From positions 1 through 64,000 of the forward strand of contig JASSUD010000005.1 in NCBI GenBank assembly GCA_031963225.1: a stretch of 64,000 bases of DNA, in the 5' to 3' direction. The notes beneath the pieces are model-generated. The model was not told the origin of the DNA, ran no database searches, and saw only the letters and a program-made list of their open reading frames with translations. This DNA is from JASSUD01 sp031963225. Lineage in GTDB: Bacteria; Pseudomonadota; Gammaproteobacteria; Burkholderiales; Burkholderiaceae. The translations under genes and the position numbers were made by a program. Below, one piece after another: positions 28,501-34,199 of the stretch (positions within the stretch are counted from its first letter, which is position 1; every line of letters starts with the position of its first letter).

Positions 28501-29512
28501 AGAAGCCTTCGCCTATCAATCTTATGAAGCGCCTCAAGGCGAAATCGAAACTCAATTAGCCAACATTTGGGCAGAATTGCTTCATTTCGATCAGATCAGC
28601 CGTCATGACGATTTTTTCGCGCTTGGCGGCCACTCATTACTCGCTGTAAAAATGGTTACCCGTATTCACAGCCAATTGGGTTTCGAGATTGCTCTACGTA
28701 CGTTATTTGAAGCGCCTACCATCGAGAAGCTAGCGCAACGTTTATTAAAATTAGACCATCTACCAGATGCTTCCTTCGACGTCGTGTTCCCCATTAAACC
28801 AAAAGGCACGCAGCTGCCTCTTTTTTGCATTCATCCTGGGTTCGGCCTGAGCTGGGGATATGGTGGGTTAGCGCAATATTTAGATATCGATCAACCCGTT
28901 TACGGCGTGCAGGCCCGTGGACTTGACGGTATGTCACCACTCGCTAAAACCATTGAGGAAATGGTTGCCGACTATATTGAGCAAATTCGCCGCATTCAAC
29001 CTAAAGGGCCTTACCATTTATTGGGATGGTCTTTTGGCGGCAGCCTTGCTTGCAGCATGGCAGCACAATTAAAAGAACAAGGTGACGAAGTCGCGTTGCT
29101 CGCCCTATTAGATACAGATTCATATTACCCTGCAGATCATAATGAACTCGCAACGGAGCAAGATGAAATCGACTATATCGCTTCCCTGAAACGCTACGGT
29201 GATGGAAAAGATCCGGAGATAGCGAAATATTTATGGAAAAAAACCCGAAGCGTTGTAGTAAATATTGATCGCCTCTCAAAGAGCTATGTCACCCCCACCT
29301 ATCATGGAGACATGCTTTTCTTCCGCGCAACCATACCCGTAAAAGGATCTACCTCGATCACTTCTACTGATTTATGGAAGCCTTATGTGCGAGGGAACAT
29401 CAAAATCTATGATATCCACTGTGATCACGATGATATGGATTTACCTGGTCCAAGTGCTGAAATTGGTCGTATCTTGGCTCAAAAATTAGAAGAGTTGCAG
29501 AAAGATCAATAA
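16580..29512 (+). CDS. Four-module non-ribosomal peptide synthetase with dual C/E domains and terminal thioesterase
   Basis: A 4310-residue NRPS ordered A1-T1-C1-A2-T2-C2-A3-T3-C3-A4-T4-TE. A domains begin near residues 233, 1310, 2391 and 3475. T domains carry GGHSLL near 775, 1850, 2930 and 4015. C domains begin near 857, 1938 and 3018. Each C domain has HHLxxxxGD near its start plus HHLIGD later, the signature of dual condensation/epimerisation domains, so residues 1-3 are predicted to become D. Specificity residues read by eye against GrsA: A4 DAFWIGGTFK, the classical Val code; A2 DVWNVAMVYK, near the Thr code; A3 has Asp239 and Asp278, suggesting a basic residue; A1 DAFFLGCTFK, probably hydrophobic. 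The TE has GWSFGG (Ser near 4151), Asp near 4178 and His near 4282. The charged N-terminal 200 residues end in a C-domain-like tail. Confidence 0.9.
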   Translation: MLSSSSSVNNRHRVSALSTAATSPTPDELTLSRDSADKSTGEREKEHEKLREQMTRFTMIEKAVDEGAFRKEEKDDKETIEHKHKIQILILTYLEKVHKQLESMAASSDMRLLDRYAQQLGELSERMLAMGIGHEEMTSPASVARDKLNEEHVGGLVSCLHREGQRRIDFEAHPALYPSTELKVHRRHFLKLLETLAVDSEQPLAGTDQLDAAERKKLLVDWNATAKPYPAHQCVHQLFEEQVDRTPEATALVYEDQNYSYAELNVHANQFANQLMKLGVQVGDFVATLLERSLELVIAQLAILKVGAVYVPIDLKAPVERQIWILSDCAARLLITRAQTELPANLSTPVFRFALSSDQQWPVSVANPTPSRTSLDTAYVMYTSGSTGAPKGVLVPHRAIARLVINSGYAEIASDDRVAFAANPAFDASTFEVWAPLLNGGSIVIIDADTFTDPHRLADVLTRHKITALFLTTALFNQFVSIIGPSLAQLKYLLCGGEQENLESFVTLLKHGGPDHLIHCYGPTESTTFATTYEVIQINNTLGRLPIGRPIANTTLYLLNSHGQPAPLGEVGELYIGGAGVANGYLNRPELTAERFVPDPFSKNKNARMYKTGDLARYLPDGNVEFLGRDDHQIKIRGFRVELGEIEARLIEHPQVREVVVVALNEGKDKRLIAYVIAKPDNQLAQSLRAHLAARLPEYMVPAAFVRLDAFQLTQNGKLDRKALPAPDAKAFAHQVYEAPQGEKEHTLATIWTELLGLEFESIGRHDNFFALGGHSLLAVQMIGRLRSLGLTLSARALYGTHTLNMLARSLGQHQEVEVPSNRITSNITALTPDLLPLIQLTQTDIDRIVEQTPGGVANIQDIYALSPLQDGILFHHLLETEGDPYLLITQMAFESRALLDRYLEAMQQVVKRHDILRTAFIWEHLSNPAQVVWRDAPLLVAELFLDSANGSTAEQLIRRFDPRRRRMDLTQAPLLHFAIAQNEDGRWLLVQLMHHLIGDHAALEVMNAEVRALIEGRGDTLPPPQPFRNLVAQSRLGISQEAHEHFFEEMLAEVDEPTLPFGLTEVRRDGSKVTELHRMLPQDLNDRLRAQAKRLNVSVASLCHLAWAQVLARASGQQRVVFGTVLFGRMQGGKGADQALGLFINTLPLRIDVNETGVEESVRNVQARLAALLDHEHASLALAQRCSGVPAGTPLFSALLNYVHNTISVNELQAVPGIELLSEEERTNYPFLLTVEDFGTTLGLIAQVAQPFDPARVCGYMQETLQSLAEALERTPKMPVRQLEILPVEEQELLLQTWNTTATPYPAPRCMHQLFEEQVERTPKATALVYENQALSYAQLNTRANQLAHQLIALGVQPDTRVAICVERSPAMIVGLLAILKAGGAYVPLDPVYPGERLTHILADAAPAMLLADKAGRAALGETALTSLTVLDPNNLPLSPTTNPQIPVLTSRHLAYIIYTSGSTGVPKGVMVEHAHITRLFDATAAWYQFNQQDVWCLFHSFGFDVSVWELWGALRHGGKLVIVPHHIARSPQDFYRLLCEQRVTILNQTPSAFMPLISCQAQSELSDHLRYVVFAGEALEPAVLQTWYATRGEHSPQLVNMYGPTETTVYATHRLMQQKDSYQIGSPIGVRIPDLKIYLLDANRQPVPLGAVGEIYIGGAGVARGYLNRPELTAERFVPDPFCKDKSVRMYKTGDLARYLLDGNLEFLGRNDFQIKIRGFRIELGEIEARLTEYPQVREAAVLALSEGSDKRLVAYVVAKPEEQLAQSLRTHLAARLPEYMVPAAFVRLDAFPLTPNGKLDRKALPAPDAKALARQAYEAPQGEIEHTLAAIWAELLGIERIGRHDNFFALGGHSLLAVRMIGHLQRLGLTLSVRALFDRPTLSALAQSLGQHQEVEAPPNLIRPDTTKLTPALLPLIHLIQADIDCIVERTPSGVTNIQDIYALSPLQDGILFHHLMASEGDPYLAVTQMAFTSRALLDRYLQAIRQVVNRHDILRTAFVWEQLSTPAQVVWREAPLSITELSLDPADGPIAKQLLHRFDPRRYRMDLTQAPLLRFVIAEDVDGRWLLLELSHHLIGDNSSMKVMNAEVQALIEGQNGTLLPPQPFRNLVAQARLRGSQEAHEHFFTEMLAEVEEPTLPFGLTEVHRDGAQVTESHRMLPQDLNDSLRVQAKRLNVSLASLCHLAWAQVLGRTSGQQRVVFGTVLFGRMHGGEGADRAMGLFINTLPMRIDLDKTGVEDSVRDTHARLAALLDHEHASLALAQRCSSVPTGTPLFSALINYRHSTVRLNNDQVMSGIEVLHAEDGDNYPLSLSIDDSGQSLRLTAHIAQPFNPERLCGYMQQALEGLAKTLERAPQTPVWQLEVVPDTEWALLLQTWNATAAPYAQEQYLHQLFEAQVERTPDAIALVHENQTISYAELNARANRLAHHLIELGVKPDSRVALYVQSSIEMVTAMLAVLKASGAYVPLDAKYPVERLTDMVTDSTPVALLSIGAPHTAVVRCLGEGIPVLDLRADSAQWERSSSHNPKPHQLGLNAEHLAYVMYTSGSTGKPKGVMIHHRGVVNLATALAQRIDLGPQDRMLQFSSLSFDASVDEIFATLACGAALVLRTDAWLTGAQEFWSLCGANQISVMDLPTQFWAQLAQEKAPAPKSVRLIMIGGDALSASAQEAWFATAGHRPRLLNTYGPTEITVCATFHEVSADQNDWRTIGRPLANTKIYILDSSMQLAPLGVVGELYIGGAGVARGYLNRPDLTTERFLPDPFCDHTDAWMYKTGDLVRYLPDGNLEFLGRNDHQVKIRGFRIELGEIETHLTEHPQVREAVVLASSEGNGKRLVAYVVAGPDEQLVQSLRTHLASSLPEYMVPAALVRLDAFPLTPSGKLDRKALPAPDEAAFVHQAYEAPQGEIEHTLAAIWSELLGIESISRHDNFFALGGHSLLAVQMIERLRRLGLTLSVRALFDTPTLSILAQSLGQHREVVVPPNRITANTTQITPDLLPLIQLTQVDIDHIVEQTPGGVANIQDIYALSPLQDGILFHHLMASEGDPYLVMSQLAFSNRALLDRYLNAVLQVVKRHDVLRTAFVWEQLSIPAQVVWREAPLSITELSLDSADGPISEQLRQRFDPRQHRMDLMQAPLLRFAIAQDSEGRWLLVQLMHHLIGDNSSAEVMDTEVRALIEDRRDTLPSSQPFRNLVAQVRLSVGQEAHERFFSNMLAEVEEPTLPFGLAEVHRDGAQVTESHRMLPQDLNDRLRVQAKRLNVSLASLCHLAWAQVLARTSGQQRVVFGTVLFGRMQGGIGADRALGLSINTLPLRIDLDETGVEESVRHVHARLAALLEHEHASLALAQRCSGVPAGTPLFSAMLNYRHNTVSIDESQTISGIEFLYGAERTNYPFTLSMDDSSTTLGLSAQVAQPLDPVRVCSYMQEALQSLSEALEQTPKMAVRQLEVLPFEERALLLQTWNTTVASYPAHRCIHQLFEEQVERAPEATALVYKDRRLSYAELNIRANALAHQLIGLDVQPGAYIATLLERSAELVIAQLAILKVGAVYVPIDTKAPAERQAWILNDCAARLLITDAHILVPTTLSTTPLLRLTSNKVEEADQPLPFTLPQLDVERSSRDTAYAMYTSGSTGVPKGVLVPHRAIARLTINNGYADIGPDDRVAFAANPAFDASTFEVWAPLLNGATIVVLDHDTVLNPALLVQTIQSQQINIMWLTVGLFNQLATELEPVLPQFKTLIVGGDALDSRVIARVLRHASPQQLLNGYGPTESTTFTTTYNITSVDGENVSIPIGRPIANTRIYLLDAQRQPLPLGTIGEIYIAGDGIANGYLNRPELTAERFLPDPFSEDRHARMYRTGDLARYLPDGNLMFLGRTDHQVKIRGFRIELDEIEARLIEHAQVQEAAVLVLGEDSDKRLVAYVVAEPNGQLAHTLRAYLATSLPEYMIPAAFVRLDALPLTRNGKVDRRALPIPGEEAFAYQSYEAPQGEIETQLANIWAELLHFDQISRHDDFFALGGHSLLAVKMVTRIHSQLGFEIALRTLFEAPTIEKLAQRLLKLDHLPDASFDVVFPIKPKGTQLPLFCIHPGFGLSWGYGGLAQYLDIDQPVYGVQARGLDGMSPLAKTIEEMVADYIEQIRRIQPKGPYHLLGWSFGGSLACSMAAQLKEQGDEVALLALLDTDSYYPADHNELATEQDEIDYIASLKRYGDGKDPEIAKYLWKKTRSVVVNIDRLSKSYVTPTYHGDMLFFRATIPVKGSTSITSTDLWKPYVRGNIKIYDIHCDHDDMDLPGPSAEIGRILAQKLEELQKDQ

Positions 29513-29535
29513 CTTCAAAATGAAAAAAATTATAT

Positions 29536-31155
29536 CTAAGCTACCCTATGTAGTTCTATATGGTTGTCCTGATTGTTATCCATATCGTCGTCTTGATTAA
29601 AATCATTCTTCTTAACCCACCGATGAGTAATAGCTAACGCCGCTATCAGGCTTCCTAAAACTTCACTAATAAATAGCCATTCGGCCTTTTTACTGGCTTG
29701 TGATAAGTACGCGCCTGCGGATAATCCAAGCAGACTTCCACCTGTATTGAGTAATAAAGTAAATAAGGTGTCTTGCATACTCAGCAAGTTGTTAGCACTG
29801 ATATTTTTAAGCGTGTCGAAAATGAGACCCACACTACCAATAAATAAAAGCCTTTGCGCTAATGGCAAGGTTTCTTTGGAAACCTCTTCTGAGGTATCGA
29901 GAAAAATTTCTGAGATTGGTTTGGAAAAACCTGTAAATAACAGGCCAGCGCTGCATGCAAAAGACAAGCCTATGATTAGGCCTGCGTTACCAAAGCGTTT
30001 GACGTTTTGTTGCAGATTATTGATAGGCGCTGCTTCTTCATCATTTTCTGCGGCTTTTAATTCCCCCATCGCATTGGCAATCTTTGCGCTTGTGGCTAAT
30101 ATCAAGCCCATCAGCGAAGTATGAAATGCTGATATAGGTATAGACGAAACCTCTTGCGCAACGGATGCCTCTTTACCCAGCTTGCCCGCTAATAATGACA
30201 AAATGACTGGATTGACTGATTCAAGCGCGTCATTTAAGCCAATGGGTAAGCCAACTTTGAGAAAAGTTGAAATATCTTTGAAATTTGGCAGATACCAATC
30301 AAATAACTTAAATTCATCGTATTGCCGGTTAAATTTATAGTAAAGCCTCAATCCTATAAAACCTAACCAATAGGACAACGCAGTCCCATAGCCCAAACCC
30401 GCCATACCTAAGCGGGGAAAACCAAAAGCACCTAATGCAAGTGCGTAACTCACAAACATAGACAGAGCAGCGCTTACCATACTCGCGACTAAAATAATTT
30501 CGGGCTGTTGATTACCTTGTGCAAAGAATAGATCGCTCGTATGCAAAAACAATGGCAGAGCGCCGTAACTTACGGCAGAACAATATTCTTGGGCAGCCTG
30601 CGAGACTTCTTCAGCGATGCCAAAAGCGTTTAAAAATGGGGAAACATTCCGTAGCACTAGGGCAGTAGGTAAACTTAAGACCCCGCCAATCCACCAGCTT
30701 TGGGCAATAATTTCGCCGGTTTTGGCTTTTTCCTGGGCACCCGTTAATTCCCCTACAAACACGCTGCTGGCAAATAGCGTTCCTTGCACGAAAGCATTAA
30801 TTTGATCAACGGATGCTAGAGCGAAAGGGATGGCTGCCATTTCATTGTGGCTTAACTGGCGTACCACAATGCCATTAACGATTCCCCGCAGTACAGTGTC
30901 TAAATGAGATAGGCTCAAGATTACAGAGGGTTTGAATAGCTGATTGATAGCTGCAAGGTAAGTAATAAGCTCTGTTGGTTTAGCAGCATGGATCAAACTT
31001 GCAGTTTCTGATCCGAGGGAAGCTAATGTTTCCTCTGCATTTATCTCTTCTTCTACTGAGTCTCTAGACTCGCCAGCTACCTGAGGCTGCGAGAGCACAA
31101 GCTTATCTTGTGAAGGTAGGACACTATATCCACCAGAGGAGACAGATTGGAGCAT
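29536..31155 (-). CDS. MATE-family efflux protein, paralogue of the lasso-linked one
   Basis: A 539-residue MATE transporter convergent with the NRPS gene, with the two stop codons only about 23 bases apart. It shares most of its sequence with the protein at 5444-7072, including the long N-terminal tail (a SETASLI segment), the YIAAINQLFKPSV helix and the FPRLG-AGLGYG-AL region; the C-terminal tail is longer and Asp/Asn-rich. By position it could export the NRPS product, just as its paralogue sits in the lasso operon. The start at 31155 is preceded by an AAAGGAATAT ribosome-site-like stretch. Confidence 0.82.
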   Translation of the reverse strand: MLQSVSSGGYSVLPSQDKLVLSQPQVAGESRDSVEEEINAEETLASLGSETASLIHAAKPTELITYLAAINQLFKPSVILSLSHLDTVLRGIVNGIVVRQLSHNEMAAIPFALASVDQINAFVQGTLFASSVFVGELTGAQEKAKTGEIIAQSWWIGGVLSLPTALVLRNVSPFLNAFGIAEEVSQAAQEYCSAVSYGALPLFLHTSDLFFAQGNQQPEIILVASMVSAALSMFVSYALALGAFGFPRLGMAGLGYGTALSYWLGFIGLRLYYKFNRQYDEFKLFDWYLPNFKDISTFLKVGLPIGLNDALESVNPVILSLLAGKLGKEASVAQEVSSIPISAFHTSLMGLILATSAKIANAMGELKAAENDEEAAPINNLQQNVKRFGNAGLIIGLSFACSAGLLFTGFSKPISEIFLDTSEEVSKETLPLAQRLLFIGSVGLIFDTLKNISANNLLSMQDTLFTLLLNTGGSLLGLSAGAYLSQASKKAEWLFISEVLGSLIAALAITHRWVKKNDFNQDDDMDNNQDNHIELHRVA

Positions 31156-31554
31156 TTATATTCCTTTGTATCAATATGTTTAGCTATGCCAAATTTCTTC
31201 TAGAATTTTGAAGAATATTAATATCCATTGAGGATGGTGAAACGTCCTAATTTTTCTTGCACAGTAAACGTTTTTTGTTAATAAGGAATAGGTGATTTCC
31301 TCTTTTTTTTATTTAAATTAAGCTGATTGAGTATCGGTATACGTTGCTGCGACAGCGCTCAGCTGTGCTGAGTAGGTTACGGGCTGTATGGCGGAATATG
31401 TGCCGTGATGTGTGGCGCGCCCAACGAATGGAACCAAATTACCTTTAAATAGTTTGGATAGCGTATAGCTCAAAAAAACAACATATCTTTATAGCTATTG
31501 CGCCATAAAAATGAAGTTAAATAACACTTAATATATATCGCCGCGCATTTTTTA
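31156..31554. other. Non-coding gap between the MATE gene and the hip/Fic region
   Basis: AT-rich sequence that should hold the promoter of the MATE gene on the minus strand. A short palindrome, CTCAGCTGTGCTGAG, lies near 31359. No coding frame is supported. Confidence 0.4.
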
Positions 31555-31869
31555 CTAAATAAGGAAATTAATTATGAATTCAAACTCAATTTCATAACCG
31601 ATGATAGATAGTAGTGCAACTGGATTAGCACCAATATGCGGACCAAACTGCTCTTGTAGAACTTGCAACAAATAGCCTTCAGGCAAATTCATCTGGAACA
31701 CCGGATGCAAGGTGTCATCTAAAATGTAAGGCTCAGTACGTACAGGCATCGTTAATGAGGCGAAATTATCTGGCGCCACATTAGCGTGATAAGTGAGTAT
31801 GCTTTTGAAGTCACCAACCGTTTCTAGGGTAGCCACTGCACGACCGCGGACATAAATGGAGAGCATCAT
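31555..31869 (-). pseudogene. Truncated HipA-like toxin (N-terminal piece)
   Basis: The first about 91 residues are identical to the intact HipA at 44839-46167 (MMLSIYVRGRAVATLETVGD through the ALLSIIG segment). At about 31597 the match ends and an unrelated tail (YEIEFEFIINFLI) leads to a stop. The kinase core, including the catalytic D-H-N motif, is absent, so no toxin activity is expected. It overlaps the antitoxin gene by four bases (ATGA), as in the intact pair. Confidence 0.85.
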
Positions 31870-32120
31870 AAGCCACCACGTTCTCTACGCAATTCATCAA
31901 GAGAGCCCGCTGGAACCGTCTTAATAAAATAAAGCTCCATACCTAGCATCGCAAGTACGGCCAGCAATTTACGCGAACCAAATTCAGTAGTACGCCCGCG
32001 TTCGAAGCGTGAAAGCGATTCTTGAGTGATACCGGACTGCGCTGCCACCACACCTTGTTTTAGACCAAGGGTCCGACGGCGGACAGCAACAGCTTCTCCG
32101 AGTTCTTGAAGAGTTTGCAT
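31866..32120 (-). CDS. HipB-like antitoxin (XRE helix-turn-helix)
   Basis: An 84-residue XRE-family protein (LGLKQGVVAAQSGITQESLS, then RFERGRTT) almost identical to the antitoxin at 46164-46418. Its partner toxin is truncated, so it is an orphan antitoxin that may still cross-neutralise or cross-regulate the intact copy. Compared with the intact locus the upstream region lacks about 35 bases between two short TCAAAA repeats, a simple deletion that removed part of the promoter or operator. Confidence 0.82.
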   Translation of the reverse strand: MQTLQELGEAVAVRRRTLGLKQGVVAAQSGITQESLSRFERGRTTEFGSRKLLAVLAMLGMELYFIKTVPAGSLDELRRERGGL

Positions 32121-32174
32121 TTGATATTTATGTCAAAATAAGAAAGCGTCTTTGCCAAAGCAACTGAATAAAAG

Positions 32175-32230
32175 TGGCGCAGTTTCTATAACCGCGCCAC
32201 TTTTATGGCGCAGTTATAGAAACTGCGCCA
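32175..32230. promoter_or_regulatory. Two tandem 25-bp palindromic operators between hipB and fic
   Basis: Both sites follow TGGCGCRGTT-N5-AACYGCGCCA. Site 1 is 32175-32199 (nine of ten pairs) and site 2 is 32206-32230 (perfect, spacer ATAGA). Their starts are 31 bases apart, three helical turns, as expected for cooperative binding. They lie 35 bases upstream of the fic start. A third copy at 35851-35875 sits before a fic relic, which points to the HTH-Fic protein as the binder. Confidence 0.75.
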
Positions 32231-32264
32231 TAATTGCTTCATATTCAGAAGTAAAGAGCGTTAA

Positions 32265-33641
32265 ATGAAGCCATCTGCTAAACAATTATTACTTTCTATC
32301 CAACATTCCCCCGAAGGGCTTACTTTAGCTAAGCTGCTTGCCCTGCATCCCGAGCTGGCACGCCGAACCGTTCAGCGTTGGTTGAGTGGGTCAATTACCC
32401 AGAGAAAAATCGTGGGGGTGGGGGAAGGACGCGCTAGACGATATGCGGTGGCTACCCCACCTTCAGTTACTGCGCCCGAGCTCAGCGCGGTTTTCCCCAA
32501 CGCGATTTCTTTATCTTTAGACAGTCAAGAGATTTGGGCATACGTCAATCAACCTCTTATGGCGCGCAAGCCAGTTGGATATCAATGGGATTTTCTAGAG
32601 AGTTATCAGCCAAATCAGAGCTCGTATTTGCCTGCGCCACTGCGCCGTCAATTATGGAAAATGGGCGATGCAGGCCAGGCCAAATTACCTGCTGGTACAT
32701 ATGGCCGCACCATATTGAATCGATTGTTAATTGACTTGTCATGGGCTTCGAGCCAACTAGAAGGGAATACTTACAGTCGCCTCGATACACGGGAGTTGCT
32801 TGAGCACGGCCATGTCGCAACGAATAAGACGGCTTTTGAAACCCAGATGATTCTCAATCATAAAGCAGCCATTGAGTTGCTGGTGGAGAACGCAGAGGTA
32901 GTTGGATGTAATCGTTATACGTTGCTTAATTTACATAGTTTATTAGCAGAAAATTTATTATCGAACCCAGCCGACGAAGGGCGCCTGCGCCAGCATGCTG
33001 TGGAAATTGGCCAAAGCGTTTATCGGCCGCTTGCCGTGCCGGCTCAGATTAGTGAGGCGCTAGATAAATTGTTAAATAAAGCGAGCAAAATCACGGACCC
33101 ATTCGAGCAGTCTTTTTTCATGATGGTACATCTGCCTTATTTGCAGCCCTTCGCTGATGTGAATAAACGGGTTTCAAGGCTGGCCGCAAATTTGCCTCTG
33201 TTGCGCGCGAATCTGTGCCCTCTTACTTTTCTGGGTGTATCGGAAGCGGCCTATAGCTGCGCCATTCTCGGTGTCTATGAGCTAACACGTATCCAATTAT
33301 TACGAGATTTATATCTTCGGGCTTATGAGCGTTCGACTCAAGAGTATGTTGCGATTAAGCAGGATTTAGTTGAGCCAGACCCAGTACGTTTGGCCTATGG
33401 CACTTTGATTAAGCGCATGGTGCACGATGTGGTAGTGCGCCCGGAGCAGGATGCTTTAGCTTTGCTAGAAGGTTATTTGCAAGAGCATGGCATACCTGAA
33501 GAAAAGCGCGCGGATGTCTTAGCGTTGACGCTTGAAGAGTTGCGCCGCTTGCATGAAGGTGTGTTGGCTCGCTACGAATTACGCCACATGCAACTGGCAG
33601 CTTGGCAAGCTAGGCATAGCGTAGGTAAACCGAATAGATAA
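32265..33641 (+). CDS. HTH-Fic family protein with substituted catalytic histidine
   Basis: A 458-residue protein. Residues 1-65 form a winged helix (AKLLALHPELARRTVQRWLS). The Fic domain follows: an inhibitory-helix-like motif SSQLEGN near 162-168 (matching S/T-xxx-E-G/N), then at about 294 the active-site loop QPFADVNKRVSRL in place of the canonical HPFxDGNGRxxR. The usual catalytic His is Gln294 and the Gly-Asn-Gly anion hole is VNK, so ordinary AMP transfer is doubtful. This variant loop recurs in a clade of HTH-Fic proteins as I recall. The role may be regulatory, or a different nucleotide reaction. Operators at 32175-32230 suggest autoregulation. Confidence 0.8.
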   Translation: MKPSAKQLLLSIQHSPEGLTLAKLLALHPELARRTVQRWLSGSITQRKIVGVGEGRARRYAVATPPSVTAPELSAVFPNAISLSLDSQEIWAYVNQPLMARKPVGYQWDFLESYQPNQSSYLPAPLRRQLWKMGDAGQAKLPAGTYGRTILNRLLIDLSWASSQLEGNTYSRLDTRELLEHGHVATNKTAFETQMILNHKAAIELLVENAEVVGCNRYTLLNLHSLLAENLLSNPADEGRLRQHAVEIGQSVYRPLAVPAQISEALDKLLNKASKITDPFEQSFFMMVHLPYLQPFADVNKRVSRLAANLPLLRANLCPLTFLGVSEAAYSCAILGVYELTRIQLLRDLYLRAYERSTQEYVAIKQDLVEPDPVRLAYGTLIKRMVHDVVVRPEQDALALLEGYLQEHGIPEEKRADVLALTLEELRRLHEGVLARYELRHMQLAAWQARHSVGKPNR

Positions 33642-33692
33642 TTATGCTGGAAAGAACTTCACAGCAAAGGCGTTATTGATCTCAAAGAATTA

Positions 33693-33715
33693 TTGGTGGA
33701 GCCGGCGGGAATCGA
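33693..33715 (-). other. tmRNA 3'-end fragment (attachment-site scar)
   Basis: TTGGTGGAGCCGGCGGGAAT plus CGAAC is the reverse complement of the T-arm and acceptor end of a proteobacterial tmRNA, including the encoded CCA. No other part of ssrA adjoins it, so it is an att-type duplication left by an integrase that targets tmRNA. The first 16 bases recur at 58814-58829. Confidence 0.65.
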
Positions 33716-33826
33716 ACATCAAAAATGGTTTTTTCCGCTATTTGAGATTTTATGCTTGTCCCTCTTACACTTTTATGATGATTTGGTGCTAAAAGTTAAA
33801 AGCAACCTGTCCAAGCTCATAAAATA

Positions 33827-33866
33827 CCTATTATATTAGGCAAAAAATCATATAATGCCTATTATA
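33827..33866 (+). promoter_or_regulatory. Promoter/operator of the second hipBA pair
   Basis: CCTATTATA occurs at 33827-33835, as part of the palindrome CCTATTATATTAGG (33827-33840), and again at 33858-33866, 31 bases apart. A consensus -10 TATAAT lies at 33851-33856. If transcription starts about 7 bases later, ATG 33867 would be almost at the RNA 5' end. Confidence 0.55.
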
Positions 33867-34199
33867 ATGAGCAAATTTACCCTTCCCACACAAATTGTAG
33901 AGCAGATAGCTCAACTAGGGCGGCGCATTCGTTTAGCACGAATACGCCGCAGTCTATCCGTTGCCGATTTGGCAGAAAAAGCAGGCATTAATCGAAATAC
34001 GCTTAATGCCTTGGAGCTTGGTAAGCCTGGAGCCAGTATCGGTGTGGTTGCTACCGTACTGTGGTCACTTGGATTAGATAAAACATTAGATACTCTTGCT
34101 GATTCGGACATGGATGTGCATGGCAAAGCGCTAGAAGCATCGCGCCGTCTAAAGCGAGCGAGTAAGCCAAGAACGGTAGGTAGTGACTATGATTTCTGA
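33867..34199 (+). CDS. HipB-like antitoxin (XRE helix-turn-helix), second type
   Basis: A 110-residue XRE-family protein (LGRRIRLARIRRSLSVADLA, then EKAGINRNTL) with a basic C-terminal tail. Start 33867 is preferred over the in-frame ATG at 33855 because the earlier one lies inside the operator repeat and next to the -10 box; neither has a ribosome site. Its end overlaps the HipA start, the usual coupled order of hipBA. It is unrelated in sequence to the antitoxins at 31866 and 46164 beyond the HTH fold, and a relic of the same type lies at 14492. Confidence 0.8.
   Translation: MSKFTLPTQIVEQIAQLGRRIRLARIRRSLSVADLAEKAGINRNTLNALELGKPGASIGVVATVLWSLGLDKTLDTLADSDMDVHGKALEASRRLKRASKPRTVGSDYDF

Noticed and set aside
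16664..29279. Many open frames of 60-190 codons antisense to the NRPS
   Set aside because: They lie opposite a well-supported gene, repeat with its modules, and show no family features.
33693..33715. A complete tRNA or tmRNA gene
   Set aside because: Only the T-arm/acceptor end is present; no other arms or tag sequence can be found nearby.
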